From Patellaria atrata CBS 101060 (taxonomy: Eukaryota; Ascomycota; Dothideomycetes; Patellariales; Patellariaceae): a DNA stretch of 64,000 nucleotides. The position numbers and the translations under genes were made by a program. Shown one piece after another: positions 1 through 10,594 of this stretch. The notes under the pieces are model-generated. The model was not told where the DNA came from. It did no database searches and saw nothing but the letters and a program-made list of their open reading frames with translations. The stretch spans positions 77,707-141,706 of the forward strand of contig MU006117.1 of assembly GCA_010093705.1 (NCBI GenBank), given 5' to 3'. How positions within the stretch are numbered: position 1 is the first letter of the stretch; each line of letters begins with the position of its first letter.

Positions 1-254
1 GCCAGATTTCGTACAGTTGCAGGCGTAGGAGGGAAAGCACGATCAGTTAATCGATTGATATATTTAATAAGTGTTTTAGACTGCGCCTCGGTCATTAATT
101 TAGAGTTTTCGATTGCTACCTGGCGGGAAACAGTGACATTACGAAAACGCCGCGACAACGTCGTGCGGTCACAATTATACTCTCTTGCAGTTTGCGTTAT
201 ATTAGGGATATCTTGAAGCTTTAGACTCTCAAGCGCGGTCTCAATAGGAGTCAT
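1..254 (-). mobile_element. pogo/Fot1-type DNA transposon, 5' part of transposase (runs off window)
   Basis: Reading leftwards from an ATG at 254, an open frame of 84 codons continues past base 1. It begins MTPIETALESLKLQ, then has NITQTAREYNCDRTTLSRRF, and ends with LIKYINRLTDRAFPPTP. This is the N-terminal helix-turn-helix (CENP-B/pogo-like) region of fungal Tc1/mariner-superfamily transposases of the Fot1/pogo group, which bind the element's terminal repeats. The DDE catalytic domain lies outside the window, so activity cannot be judged. No stop occurs in the visible part. The left boundary is not visible. The right end probably lies near 300-380, where the sequence stops resembling the neighbouring zinc-finger gene; two copies of ACCGTGCAC (about 329-354) may be part of the terminal repeat. 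Confidence 0.85.
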
Positions 255-379
255 ATTGGTGGTGGTGGAGTGGGAGGTAGTCCTTATTATTCTCCGGATA
301 CGTGTATTTTGAGAACTAAATTTTGGTGGGCGACCGTGCACTCTTTGAAACCGTGCACAGCCTGAACAAGACCCTTATA

Positions 380-709
380 GGCACATGCTTTGTGTCTCTC
401 CAATGCTGATGTAGGTTTTCCTTTCTCCGGTAAACGGTCTCGCTTTTCAAGCAAACGTTATGCTTTGTCGATTTCCTCCAGTGTTTGTCAAGAGCGGCGT
501 CGCTCGAATAGTGCACATTGCAGCGCAAGTAGTAGCTATGCTTAGAGGATTTAACGTAGTGCGCCCGAAGAGCGTCCCAGTCTTTGACCGATTTGCCGCA
601 GGGCGAACAGTAATCTTCTTCGTTAAAATCATCATCCCAACTATCACTGGAGAAAGCGGTCAGTTTTTGTGAAAGCCAAATCCTATTCTACCTTCCTATA
701 ATCGGACAT
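380..709 (-). pseudogene. C2H2 zinc-finger gene fragment, relic 1 (interrupted by the transposon)
   Basis: Leftward reading from about 660 gives DYCSPCGKSVKDWDALRAHY, then YYLRCNVHYSSDAALDKHW and NVCLKSETVYRRKENLHQHW: three C2H2-like repeats in which some metal ligands are changed. A possible first exon starts at ATG 709 (MSDYRK), followed by GTAGAA...ACTGAC...CTCCAG, a good-looking intron, but joining it puts a stop in frame. Similarity to relic 2 ends just after HWRDTKH, next to the presumed end of the transposon, so the element probably inserted into this gene and cut off its 3' half. The family is fungal C2H2 proteins of unknown function. Confidence 0.6.
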
Positions 710-1677
710 GACACCTGACAGAATATTGAAGTGTAAATTGTTATTTTCAGTGACAATCAAAGCAGAGATGTAGATGATTCTTCAGTATTCTTATTTCGAA
801 GATTGGGACCCGGATAGGGCAAGACTTTATAAAGAGATTTCTCGCAATCTCTATTTTATTCCTGAGTATCGAACTAATCCTGTAGTGCTATTCGGGTGGA
901 AAACCCGCGTCCGCGTCTCGGGGACAGATGACTGACACGGGTTACGGCACGAATCATCGCAGAAACATATAGATCTAGGAAGTGGGGTTGAGCGTGTTGC
1001 TCTGCAGTGTTTTGGGGAAGCTTCTCTCAACTGAATGGTATTTAAAGATCGAAGCTTACCATCATGTGAGCATCGCTATGATATAAAGTGTTACATACTT
1101 ATAGCTTTTTTCTACTCATAACGACATACATACAGCATCCTACTAAGTTGAACTGGTAGTCGAAAAAGTACTTCACTAGAAGATCAGATACAAGTGTTTG
1201 TGATCTGACTAGATTGAATCGTTGATGTGCCTATGGTAAATCTGTTGGAAAACTCGTAAAGCTAGACTTTGCTCCCTTATAAGATACCGCAAGTAAAACC
1301 TCGAGTGTGCCTCCCGTAAAACACTAAAGATGTCCCGCCATATTACTAGCGGTAAGTACGAACTATAGGATTAAGATCATAACGGAGGCCGAATAGAACA
1401 GAGAAGTGAAATGTGTTTTTCTGCAGGAAACGTCCTGGTCCCTGTCTTCTATCAGGCTTCAAACCCTAATCTGTTCCTATAAACCACTTCAAGCCAAACT
1501 CTTTTCAACCTTCCATCTTTAGCATGGTCTATCGCAAAGTTTCAGGGTGTATTTTCTACATGTTGCAATAATCCACTGAAGAAACCAAATTCCTGTCCGC
1601 AATATTGACAGAAAATGGAGCTAGGTTTGAGTGATCACTGAACTGATCAAAGCTATCCAGAAGGGGTTTTGGATCAA
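710..1677. other. Non-coding stretch between zinc-finger relics
   Basis: No reading frame with recognisable protein features and no clear repeat. I see nothing in it beyond AT-rich sequence. Confidence 0.5.
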
Positions 1678-2190
1678 TCACGAGGTACGCGCATCCTCCC
1701 AACGTACAACAGCCTCGTTGAGGTCCGAAAGGGTAGCACCTGTAGAGCAGGTTTGGCACTCGAGATGAATGATCATTGCAGACAAGGTCCGGAACCGGCG
1801 CTCACAACCCCAGCATTCGTAAGCCAAAGGGCGATGTGTGACTCTATGCTATAGGAGACTATATATTAGTTGATTGAAACTCACTAGGCTCGTGTGTTGA
1901 CAACTAACCTGCTCAAGGCTATTGAAGGAATCATGGTGCCGATGACAAGTGCCACAACCGTAGACTGCTTCCAAATAGTCCCTCAGGTCACCAGTTATTC
2001 CTTTAGCACATCCTTCACAAACAGTGTAACATTGGATTCCCTCCAATATTGTACTAAACTTGCCCTCGTAAGGCCGTCGAACCCACAGTTGCGGCACAGA
2101 TGATGCCTTTCTGAGGCGTCCTAGTGGTGCTCAAGCGCTAGTTGAGTTGTAAGAGTCCGCTTACATCGATCACAGCAGTGACCAACCGTA
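1678..2190 (-). pseudogene. C2H2 zinc-finger gene relic 2, 3'-truncated
   Basis: Leftward reading gives CDRCKRTLTTQLALEHH, an in-frame TAG, then HLCRNCGFDGLTRASLVQYW, a frameshift near 2045, then CYTVCEGCAKG and CGTCHRHHDSFNSLEQ. An intron with donor GTTAGT and acceptor CTATAG (about 1900-1848) is still perfectly in phase and leads to YECWGCERRFRTLSAMIIHL and CSTGATLSDLNEAVV before a stop at 1678. The order of motifs matches relic 3 at 2937-3720. The gene therefore has at least one stop and one frameshift, and lacks the last zinc finger present in relic 3, yet keeps a spliceable intron. Confidence 0.7.
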
Positions 2191-2936
2191 GCGACAAAGC
2201 ACACTTTAGTAGTTGGTATTGAGTTTATCACACCAGGATTGTTGAATATTCAAATCTGGGGCGTAGGAGGCACGATGTAAGTGAGGAACGAAACTCAAAA
2301 TCGGGTTGAGGTTTGGGCATGAGTAGACAAACTCCTCAAGTATTTCGATGAAATGATGCAATTCACTCGATTGATCTAAGTAGGAGCTCCTCAACGAGAG
2401 AAGTTTAAGGTAGTGAAGGATAGAAAGCGCTACCTAGGTAAGTTATGAATAAGATTACCGTAGCGGGAAGGCCCAACGCATTCAAGCTTAAGCTTAAGCT
2501 TGAAAACAGGTCAGACATAAAAATAATTTGACGTCTAGACCTAGTGTGTGACGTTCATTGATATAGACAAGCAACGGAATCAGTGAGGCCCTTCTCATAA
2601 GCGTGTTCGTGCTCGTTGTTCTTAATGTTAATCAGACGAAGTAATAGTATTTTCAAGCTACGTAGAAGATCTCTAGGAAGATTGTTAGAACAAAGTTGAG
2701 AATATTCACAGAAATTCATAGGTAGATTACCCCGATCAATCAACAACGTAGATAGCGGTTTGCGGAATTTTGGGTTTATCATCGATTATGAACCGATAGC
2801 TCGGTGACCTAGGAGAGCGGAGTGACAATATCTGCAGGACCTCAAATTTGTGAGGATGAGATACGTCCAAGGTAGCTACAGGAGTTTATCTGTCTTCTCG
2901 TGCCCATGATCAGAGCGTTGAATGATGTGTTCAGCA
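2191..2936. other. Spacer between zinc-finger relics, with a palindrome
   Basis: No supported gene. It contains a perfect 24-bp palindrome made of overlapping HindIII-like AAGCTT units (2481-2504). Confidence 0.5.
2481..2504. repeat. 24-bp perfect palindrome of AAGCTT units
   Basis: The sequence reads TTC, then three AAGCTT units, then GAA, and equals its own reverse complement over 24 bp. It sits between two zinc-finger gene relics with no gene nearby. Confidence 0.9.
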
Positions 2937-3720
2937 CTAACATCTGGACTTAATCAAAATCATTCTCTCAAAAGCCCTCTGAAGACTCCTCCCCTTCTGA
3001 GCATGCGTGAGACTTCTCGAGCATGACGTTTGCTCCGCATGCTGCATCAGTCCACTATATGACCTGAACTCTCGATCACATTTTGGACACTCAAACGGTA
3101 GGTGAGGGTCCGGATGAATAGAGATCAGGTCCTTCATAACATACCTTCCGCCGGACAAGTCAGCGATAACTTCGTTGAGATCGGAAATGGTACAGCCTGA
3201 CTCGCAATAACCTGCCTCAAGATGAAGGATCATTGTAGAGAAACAGCGAAAGGTACAATTACAGCCCCAGCATTTGTAGTCGGCGGCATAGTGCGGGATT
3301 TGATGCTAAAGTAGTTCATTTCAGCGGAATTCAAAAATGTATTTGGATGATAGTTTGACCATACCATCTCCAGAGAGGAGGGTTTTGAAATGCTGGTGGC
3401 AAATCATACAGCCATTATTCCCTTGCAAGTGTGTCGCAAGATCTCCGTCTATGCCACTTGAACATCCTTCACATACAGTGTAGCACTGCGCATCTCTCCA
3501 ATGCTGCAAGAGATCGGCGTACGAACTTTCCTCTACATCACAACCAGCTTTCGAACACCGATGATAGGCCGATGAATCACACCAGTGCTATTCTCGAAAT
3601 TTCTGTCGCAAAATCTCGGTTGCACCTCACGCAGTAAAAGTGGCGTGAAGAATGAGTGTAGTGAGCTCGTATAGCATCAAAGCTTCCAAAGTAGCGCCTA
3701 CAACGGTGGCAAGAATATTC
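2937..3720 (-). pseudogene. C2H2 zinc-finger gene relic 3, longest copy
   Basis: Leftward from 3720: EYSCHRCRRYFGSFDAIRAH, FYCVRCNRDFATE, a frameshift near 3600, HRCSKAGCDVEESSYADLLQ, CYTVCEGCSSGIDGDLATHL, CMICHQHFKTLL, a probable intron (GTATGG...CTTTAG, about 3367-3310), then YKCWGCNCTFRCFSTMILHL, GYCESGCTISDLNEV and finally FECPKCDREFRSYSGLMQHA, ending with a stop at 2937. The visible donor leaves the intron one base out of phase with the downstream frame, so at least two lesions are present. The last exon (2937-3233) is open and encodes a normal-looking C2H2 module, suggesting recent decay. Related proteins in moulds are multi-finger C2H2 proteins of unknown role. Confidence 0.7.
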
Positions 3721-3726
3721 CTGCGA

Positions 3727-5419
3727 CTACCTTTTGTACCTAATTAGTCCACATCCTCCAGAATCACGAAGTATCAATCCGCACGCGGTGCCCGTACTTG
3801 CTGAGAATGGCCAGGAAAAATTATAAGTACAATTCTTCAAGGGAAGGTTTGAAGTCAGAAATGCCCTTTGGTTGTTTATGCAAGACGCGAAGTTTGACGA
3901 GGATATGATTGATCGAGAAAAGTTGCTTGGAGCTAGGAGATCCTTATACATTGCTGTTACTTGTCGTAGTAGTATACCTAGTGAGTTTTAAACAAGAATG
4001 GAGGCAATGTGAAAATGCGATAGAAAGGTCTCTGACGAGCAAGTCGCTTGAAATTTCACAAGCGAATATTGAATGAAGCGAACTAAAGAGAATTGGTTTC
4101 TCCTGGGGCTGGGCGATAAGATAACATATGAGATGAGAAATGATGGTTTGGATTTCGTGATTGAGGATGAGTGTCACGATAGGATTATTTCGGAATAATG
4201 GAAGGAAAACCGTTCGCCAGACCACACTACACCTCAGTTAAAGCCCATGAGTTTAAGCCGTCCTCGAATATCTTTAACGGCGTTGCTAAGACTGAAGTCC
4301 CCACGAGAGAACCCGCTCGATGCAAGTTCCTTATTGCTTCCTTACTTCCATCATTCACCCATGCCGCTCATCAAGGTCAACCCTATAGCGTTTTTCCATT
4401 TTATATTGAAATATTCTATCGCCTTTAAAGGATGATTGTTCGTATACTCTACGAATAGGCGAAGGAGGTTTGCCAGATCGGTGAGAATGTTGACTTCAAA
4501 TTCAACTACAGCCGTCGACTCCTTGAGCGAGCGAGCTTCACGATGGAAAAGTCCTCAGAGGTAGTCATCTTACCGAGGCGTTCGAGCCGTAGTTCACAAT
4601 GGTAAACTTCCTCCATAAGTCGCATACCTGTTCTACAAGGTATACATGGCCTCTGGAAGCTCTGGAAAGCTCGCAAGGTCGGGACAATCGCTACAGCCAC
4701 TCCAGATATCTGGTATTACTTGCCATCATACTCTACATGGTATTTATTCCAACCGTGCTCCACTTGTGCACTTTGACCGCTCTAGGGGGCGTAAACGGTC
4801 TTGTTACCTGGAACCTGCAATTGTCAGTTCTGCAACGAAAGAAAACACGCTCTTTCAACCAGAAGGGTTTCTATGGGTAAAATCAACGTACATATTACCA
4901 AGGTCCCCTTACACCTTGGCTGTATAAATTCAGAAGTCAACCATGCCGTACAGGCGCGTGTTGGGTTTCTCAAAGTGAAGTGAGGAGTAAGGTCAAGTCG
5001 AAAAGCGCAGCGGGGATGTGTGACCTAGCAACGAGCGCCAAGCCTGTGGCTGGCGCTGCACGATGCAGGGAAACAACAACCAAAACGACACCTCCTGCCA
5101 CCAACCTCCGCCGACAACAATCAACAACCCCCAGGACCACGAACCCCTAATACCGGACGGACCCAGAACCTAGGACTCAGGAATAATTGGCGACATTGGA
5201 AAAGAAGGATCACGGAATATTAGGGGAATACAGCGGAAAACCCTAGGACCAGCGGAACTGAAACATTCACCGCAACACTACGCATATCGCTTTAGAACAG
5301 CAAATTAATATCCAAAGTAGCGCATACACAGTAATCTATAGGTAACAAGTTCAGAAACCACTGAGTAACCAGGGATTCGCACATAATCCAGGAAGAATAT
5401 ACAACACCAAGGACCGGAA
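3727..5419. other. Intergenic region upstream of nudE
   Basis: No supported gene. Near 5034-5058 there is a short inverted repeat, AGCGCCA ... TGGCGCT, with a spacer of about 10 nt, in a GC-rich patch about 360 bp upstream of the nudE start. The last 300 bp is A/C-rich, as is common in fungal 5' leaders. Confidence 0.5.
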
Positions 5420-7221
5420 ATGCCCACTATTGAAGAGCCAGCATCATCGCCAGGGGACGGCGTCTCGTCGCTTGAAGAAGATCTAGCTTACTATAAGTCG
5501 CAGTATGAGCAGTTGGAGTTAGAGCTACAAGAGTTTCAGGCTTCGAGTAGGGAGCTCGAAGCAGAACTAGAAAAAGACATCGAGGCGTCTGAGAAAAGAG
5601 AAAGGCAACTTCAAGAGAAAGTCGAAAATATAGGATTCGAAGTAGGAGAATGGAAGGTGAGTACCATATTTTATGCCGAATCTCCATTCTCAAGCACGTG
5701 GTAACTCTCGCGCCATAGACCAAATACAAGCAATCGAAGGCGGAAGCGAATGCGGCGCAAAACACACTACAAAAAGAAATAACAACGCTTCGCGATGCAA
5801 ACCGAACCCTCCAACTTAAATTAAGAGACATCGAAGTCGTCAACGATGATTTTGAGAGACAAGCACGGAATACCAGTTCTTCTCTGGAGGATCTGGAGTC
5901 GAAATACAACGTCTCGATCGAGCGAGGCGTAATTCTAGAAGAGGAAATCAAAGTCGGCGAGCAAGAGAGAGAAGGATTAAGAATCGAGACTCAACGTTTA
6001 CGGGATGAGCTATCAGATTTGAAAATTGAGTCGGAAATAATACAAGAGAAACTTCGGATCGCCGAAGCGACGATAGAAAGGCACCACGAACAGCGTACAC
6101 ATGCCCTAACAACAGAAGTTCGCCCAAGCTCACCCCTATCTGAAGCATCCACATCTGCAACAAATCTATCTTCACCTATAACATCAACTCCGCCATTATC
6201 CAAGTCAGGAAGTTCGACTATCACAGAAACACCTCCATCTCCTCCCCTCTCGGAAACTTCCGCTAATCCCAGAAAAGCCCCAGCAACGCCCATCCCAATG
6301 CGGAGAAAGCATTCCATCGCTCTCGACGCAAATATGACGCCGCGCGCCGGCCACACAGGCACAATACGAGGCCCACGGCACTCACGAGGACCATCCATAC
6401 CAGTCAGTGCAACTGGCAGAACAACGCCCTCCCTACCCCGTCCTAGAGCACCCGCATCAAGACCCAGTATCAACAAGGCCCAAGAAGGCGGTCTTCTGCG
6501 TTCAGGCTCACTCTATCAAATTCGTGGTCTAATAGGTAAGATGCAGAAGCTCGAAGAAAGAGTTCACTCCGCACGATCCAAGCTCCCAGCACCCACCAGT
6601 ACGCCCCCACGAGCCTCGCCAAGAAACGGAAGCGCACTAGGCCACCACATCCCTAATACAGTCACGGTACGCAGTAGTAGGAAGCGCGCAAGCGGCAGTA
6701 CCACCACATCTTCTATTCACGGCGGCGATAGTAGCGTCAGTCGTCTTTCCTTTGGCGTACCGGCTCCCGCACCCCTGGATAAGGGAGTTGGTTCCAGCAG
6801 ACCGAGCAGCAGAGCTAGCATGGCGAGTCAGAATACCTTTGCTCGGCCGAGCAGCAGGAGTAGCATGTCTGGCGCCCGCACACCGTTGGGTCATTATTCG
6901 TCGGCTTCTGTTTCGGAGCGAAGGCCAAGGTCGTCAATGAATGGGGCCTTGGCAGCTTCTCACGGCCATACAAACTCCATGAGCATTAGTGCTGCAAGCG
7001 GGACCAGCAGTAATGAAGATGGGGATGGTTTCAGGACACCTTACGCTAGGCGACCGAGCATGGTCAAGGATGGAACTGGCATCCCGACTCCAAGTGGGAT
7101 ACCTAGACGGCAGAGCGGTGGTGTGATAGGAAGAAGGACTAGCGCAGGAGTTATTCAGGAGAGCGATATGGGACCGCCGCAACGGGGGAGAAAGTTAAGT
7201 GAGGTGGGGGAGACGTACTAA
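5420..7221 (+). CDS. nudE: NudE-family nuclear distribution protein
   Basis: NudE (RO-11 in Neurospora) is a coiled-coil adaptor that links LIS1/NudF to cytoplasmic dynein and is needed for nuclear migration in hyphae. Exon 1 is 5420-5656 (79 codons), the intron 5657-5718 (GTGAGT...CATAG) and exon 2 5719-7221, giving about 579 aa. The join gives [18 protein letters not shown], the conserved NudE core. Residues 10-200 are heptad-rich coiled coil (for example [17 protein letters not shown] and [18 protein letters not shown]), the dimerisation and LIS1-binding region. The C-terminal 370 residues are Ser/Thr/Pro/Arg-rich and disordered, much longer than in animal NDE1 but usual for filamentous fungi. 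The start is the first ATG of the frame. The gene stands alone, with no overlapping neighbour. Confidence 0.95.
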
Positions 7222-7692
7222 TGTAGATGCTCTGCGTTCGGCAGCGGAGCGAGAAGCGTATATAATTCTCTCGGGTGGGGTGAGCTTTACTTTGTTATAT
7301 CGCACAGGGGGCGGTTCTTGGGTTCATGATAATGATGAGCATCCGCACTGGGAGTTGGTGGTTACGCTGTGAGGATACCATTAGGAGGTTTTACGGTGTG
7401 GTATCTTTGGGACTTACCTTGACTATCATTAGCTATGGAGCATACCATTCCCTTTGTCAAACAGTTTCAGAACCTTGAAGAATTCTTCCTACGTGAGCTT
7501 ACTAAATTTTAATATGCTTAAGTACTATTGTCCAATCCCAAATAGGCTACTGTGAGAGTGAAAATTTCCGTGTGTTGTACAGTCAGTCTAAATGTACAGC
7601 TCAGTCATCCGGACCCCTTCTGTCTCGTTTCACGTGGAAGCATAAAACCTAATTGAGAAAGTTAGTAATCTTTTTCCTAAAGTAGAACACAC

Positions 7693-7880
7693 CTGGGTTT
7701 ATATATACAAACCCAAGCAGTAGAGTTTCCAATCGTCTTATCCAGATCGACTTAGAGTTATATTCCCTAGGTATAGTACGTTAGTTCTTGCGCTTTTTTA
7801 TTTTCATATCGCCTAAGGCCTAGTTTAATTCCCATATTCGTCTTTTTTTATCTTCTTCTTTATCTCCTTCTTCTTTTATT
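7693..7880. repeat. Direct repeat, copy A
   Basis: This segment runs from a TATATATACAAACC motif through CTTATCCAGATC and CTTAGAGT to a pyrimidine-rich tail. It matches copy B (8114-8345) in order over at least 170 bp, with many T-for-C differences. No coding potential is seen. Confidence 0.75.
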
Positions 7881-8113
7881 TTACTCTTCTTGTATAAAAT
7901 AGAGTTTGTTTACAGTATATAGCTTATATTTTCCACGCATCTTAGTACTATTTTACATAGAAACATATATCCTAATATCACGAACACGAGCACGGAGAAG
8001 GATATGGTAGTACCAGTGCCGATTACTAGTGATACTAATGCTGATACATTAACACATAGGGTATGCCCAGAAGTTCTTAACCATTTCTCAAAGCGGAACA
8101 CATTCAGAGACCC

Positions 8114-8345
8114 ATCCAGGTATATATATACAAACCTAGCAGTAGAATTTTCCAATCGCCTTATCCAGATCAACTTAGAGTCGTACCCCCAGGTTTGGCG
8201 GGTTAGTTCTGGCGCTTTTTCATTTTTCATATTACCTAAGCTATATTTCGATTTTCACCTTCCTCGTCTTCCTTTCTCCTTTTTCTTTTACTCCCCTATT
8301 ATTCTTTTCCCTCTGCTTTTTCTTTGACTCTCCTATCCTTTTCTG
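8114..8345. repeat. Direct repeat, copy B
   Basis: Second copy of the 7693-7880 sequence, about 420 bp downstream and in the same orientation. It is more C/G-rich than copy A, which suggests that A took C-to-T changes, as repeat-induced point mutation would cause. Its flanks and family are unknown. The rest of 7222-8842 shows no supported gene. Confidence 0.75.
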
Positions 8346-8842
8346 AAGTCTGCTAGTGGGCGCCGTTGCAAAGATCTTTTTCTTTGAAGGCGGTATTTAG
8401 GATTGCTTTGAGGCTGTTGAGATGGCGTGGGAAGCCCAGGGAGGGTGTCGTTGGTACTGTACAGTAAAATCCTACCCATTGTGCAAAGTGCTATGCGGGA
8501 TACGAAGTCACAGTAAGCATCGATAACCCAGTCAGGATCCCAGGTGTAGAAGAAGCTCGACGTGTACAGAACCATGTCATCATCTAGAACTGTTCTCGCT
8601 AATCTCATTCCGTACCTAAAACGTAACCAGACTTTCGTCACCAACATGATCGGTCATTCGAGACTCAGCCATCATCGTACAATCGTAATGTAAAAGGACT
8701 TCAGAATACACGCCGCATTCCTTGGTCATACGATATATACATATAATTTAGTAGTCATGAGCATCCCCTCCTACGGTATGCAAGTCAGATAGCGACCCAA
8801 AACCCTCATATACAATATACGCTCAAGACGAATTAAGTCCTC

Positions 8843-10277
8843 TCATTTCTCCTCCCAACCTACCATTCCCTTAATGCTGGCCACTCCGTCTTCCATAACG
8901 CTCCTCGCTTTCCCACCTGCTCCTTCCACCGCTTCACTCACGTCCTCCCTCCCAACACCGACTCTATCAACGATTGCTTTACCTACCTCCCCCGCCTTCT
9001 CCCTCCCCGAATCCACACCCTTTGTAAGCGCATCGCCCATCTCTCCCGCCCTCTCCCTTCCCAGCCTCGCAATCTCTTCCGGACCCGGGAACCTCTTAAT
9101 GGCCCTCAAGACCAAATAATAGAACTGCACGACCATGACATGACTCCTCTCCTTGACGGCCATCGTGACACCATGACCTAAGAAGCCCTTCACAACTTCC
9201 GCGCCCAAGCCCCGATATACCGCGCCCACGCCCTCACGCTGAGCGACATCGAGCACCGAGGTGATAGGGTTCGACGACGCGCTTGACTTCTCAAAAATAG
9301 ACGTTACGGAGCTAGACCTGGAAGCTTGGGCTCTTGTCTTCGCAGCTGAAAAGGGGTACGTGATCGTTGAGGCGAGTGCTTTGCTAAGCGCGGCAACTAA
9401 GAAGGTGAGAGCGCCGGAGGGATTGCGGCCGGTGCGTTTGAAGATCTGCTGTAGGAAAGAGTGGAAAAGGAATGTGAGGGAGGGATTTAGGGTCAGTATT
9501 AGGGAGGCGGGATAGCCAGACCAGAAGCCCGGGAGGCCTTTCTCCGCGTGGATTCCTCTAATGATATCGCTAGTAGAAGGAGACTGTCTCCGTGAGGTTT
9601 TTTTGGGAGATTCAGAGGAGGGGAATAAGGTCGTATGGGTAGGGGTGGAGAAGTTGTTGTTTAGGGCTGCTGTTTGTGTCCGAGTAACGACGTTTTGGAT
9701 TGGGGTGGTGAGGAACTTGCAGAACGCGCCGGCGAGGACGCCAATTACAAGTTCATCTGTGACGTTTAGGCGTGGTTCATGGGTCCCTGCTGTTTTTGTC
9801 TTCTGTAGTTGTGCTTTTCTACTATTTCCTAGGAAGTCGTACGCAAGGAAGAAGAGGAAGCTGTCCACGACACTCTTTGCAGTATCTTGCCATACACCTT
9901 GGTAAAGTGCTCTCACTCCACCCTCTTCAAGATGAATTCTTCTAAACGCATCTACGATATCTCTGTATTCTTCTGGTTCTAGCTTCTTCTCGCTTGAATC
10001 CTTGGGTCTACTAGACCGTTGTTGCACCTGCAATCGCGTGATGACTAAATCTAGGGGGTACAGGAGAAGATGCGACACTGCCGTACCAACAGATCCTGAC
10101 ACTGCATGGCCGAGAGCTGGGAGCGCAGGACCGATGGGAGAGCGGGACGGCCGATTATCCTCTTGGACGCGATGATACAGCGTAAAGGCATCCTGAAAGA
10201 ATGTCTCGTCAATACGGAGTTTTAAGGAAGACGGTTGGAAATTAGCGTACTAACTGACTATTATAGGGGTTCGACAT
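8843..10277 (-). CDS. Mitochondrial carrier family (SLC25) protein, probably peroxisomal or mitochondrial solute carrier
   Basis: Three carrier repeats each show the signature: PLDLVITRLQVQ (about residue 55), PIQNVVTRTQT and PFSAAKTRAQAS, with six predicted transmembrane helices. Exon 1 is 10277-10251 (MSNPYNSQL), the intron 10250-10193 (GTACGC...TTTCAG) and exon 2 10192-8843, giving about 458 aa; an alternative ATG two codons upstream (10283) is in frame. The third repeat ends near residue 375, and an 83-residue Gly/Ala/Glu/Lys/Arg-rich tail follows, with recurring GREKAGEVGKA-like units that carriers normally lack. The loop after the second signature contains a Ser/Thr-rich insert. The layout resembles peroxisomal PMP47/ANT1-type fungal carriers, but the substrate cannot be read from the sequence. 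Confidence 0.88.
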
Positions 10278-10594
10278 TATCATTCTTTGTATTAGTGATG
10301 CTGAACGCTTGGTGTACGAGTAGGAAGTGGATGATGTGCATTACATTATTGTACGTTAGAACTATGCCTCGGATGCGGAGTTAGAGACGTCATTTTGAAG
10401 ATGTGGATAGATGTGGCTTATGGCTCCCTCCACATTATACTCAGCCTCATCCACAGCCAATTATTATTGGAGGAGATATCCGTCTATCTTGCAGCAGTAA
10501 GATATTACCAGATGATATTTTTGTTTCACGCTATGAAAAGTAGCTCCGGTTTGTACTGAATATTTGGAGATATTTTTTGATTCTGATACTACAA

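Noticed and set aside
8004-8327. Overlapping frames on both strands in the repeat region
   Set aside because: They lie across repeat copy B and its spacer and have no matching frame in copy A.
7693-8345. Idea that the repeat pair are terminal repeats of a small element
   Set aside because: No target-site duplication, primer site or coding remnant is visible; kept only as a repeat pair.
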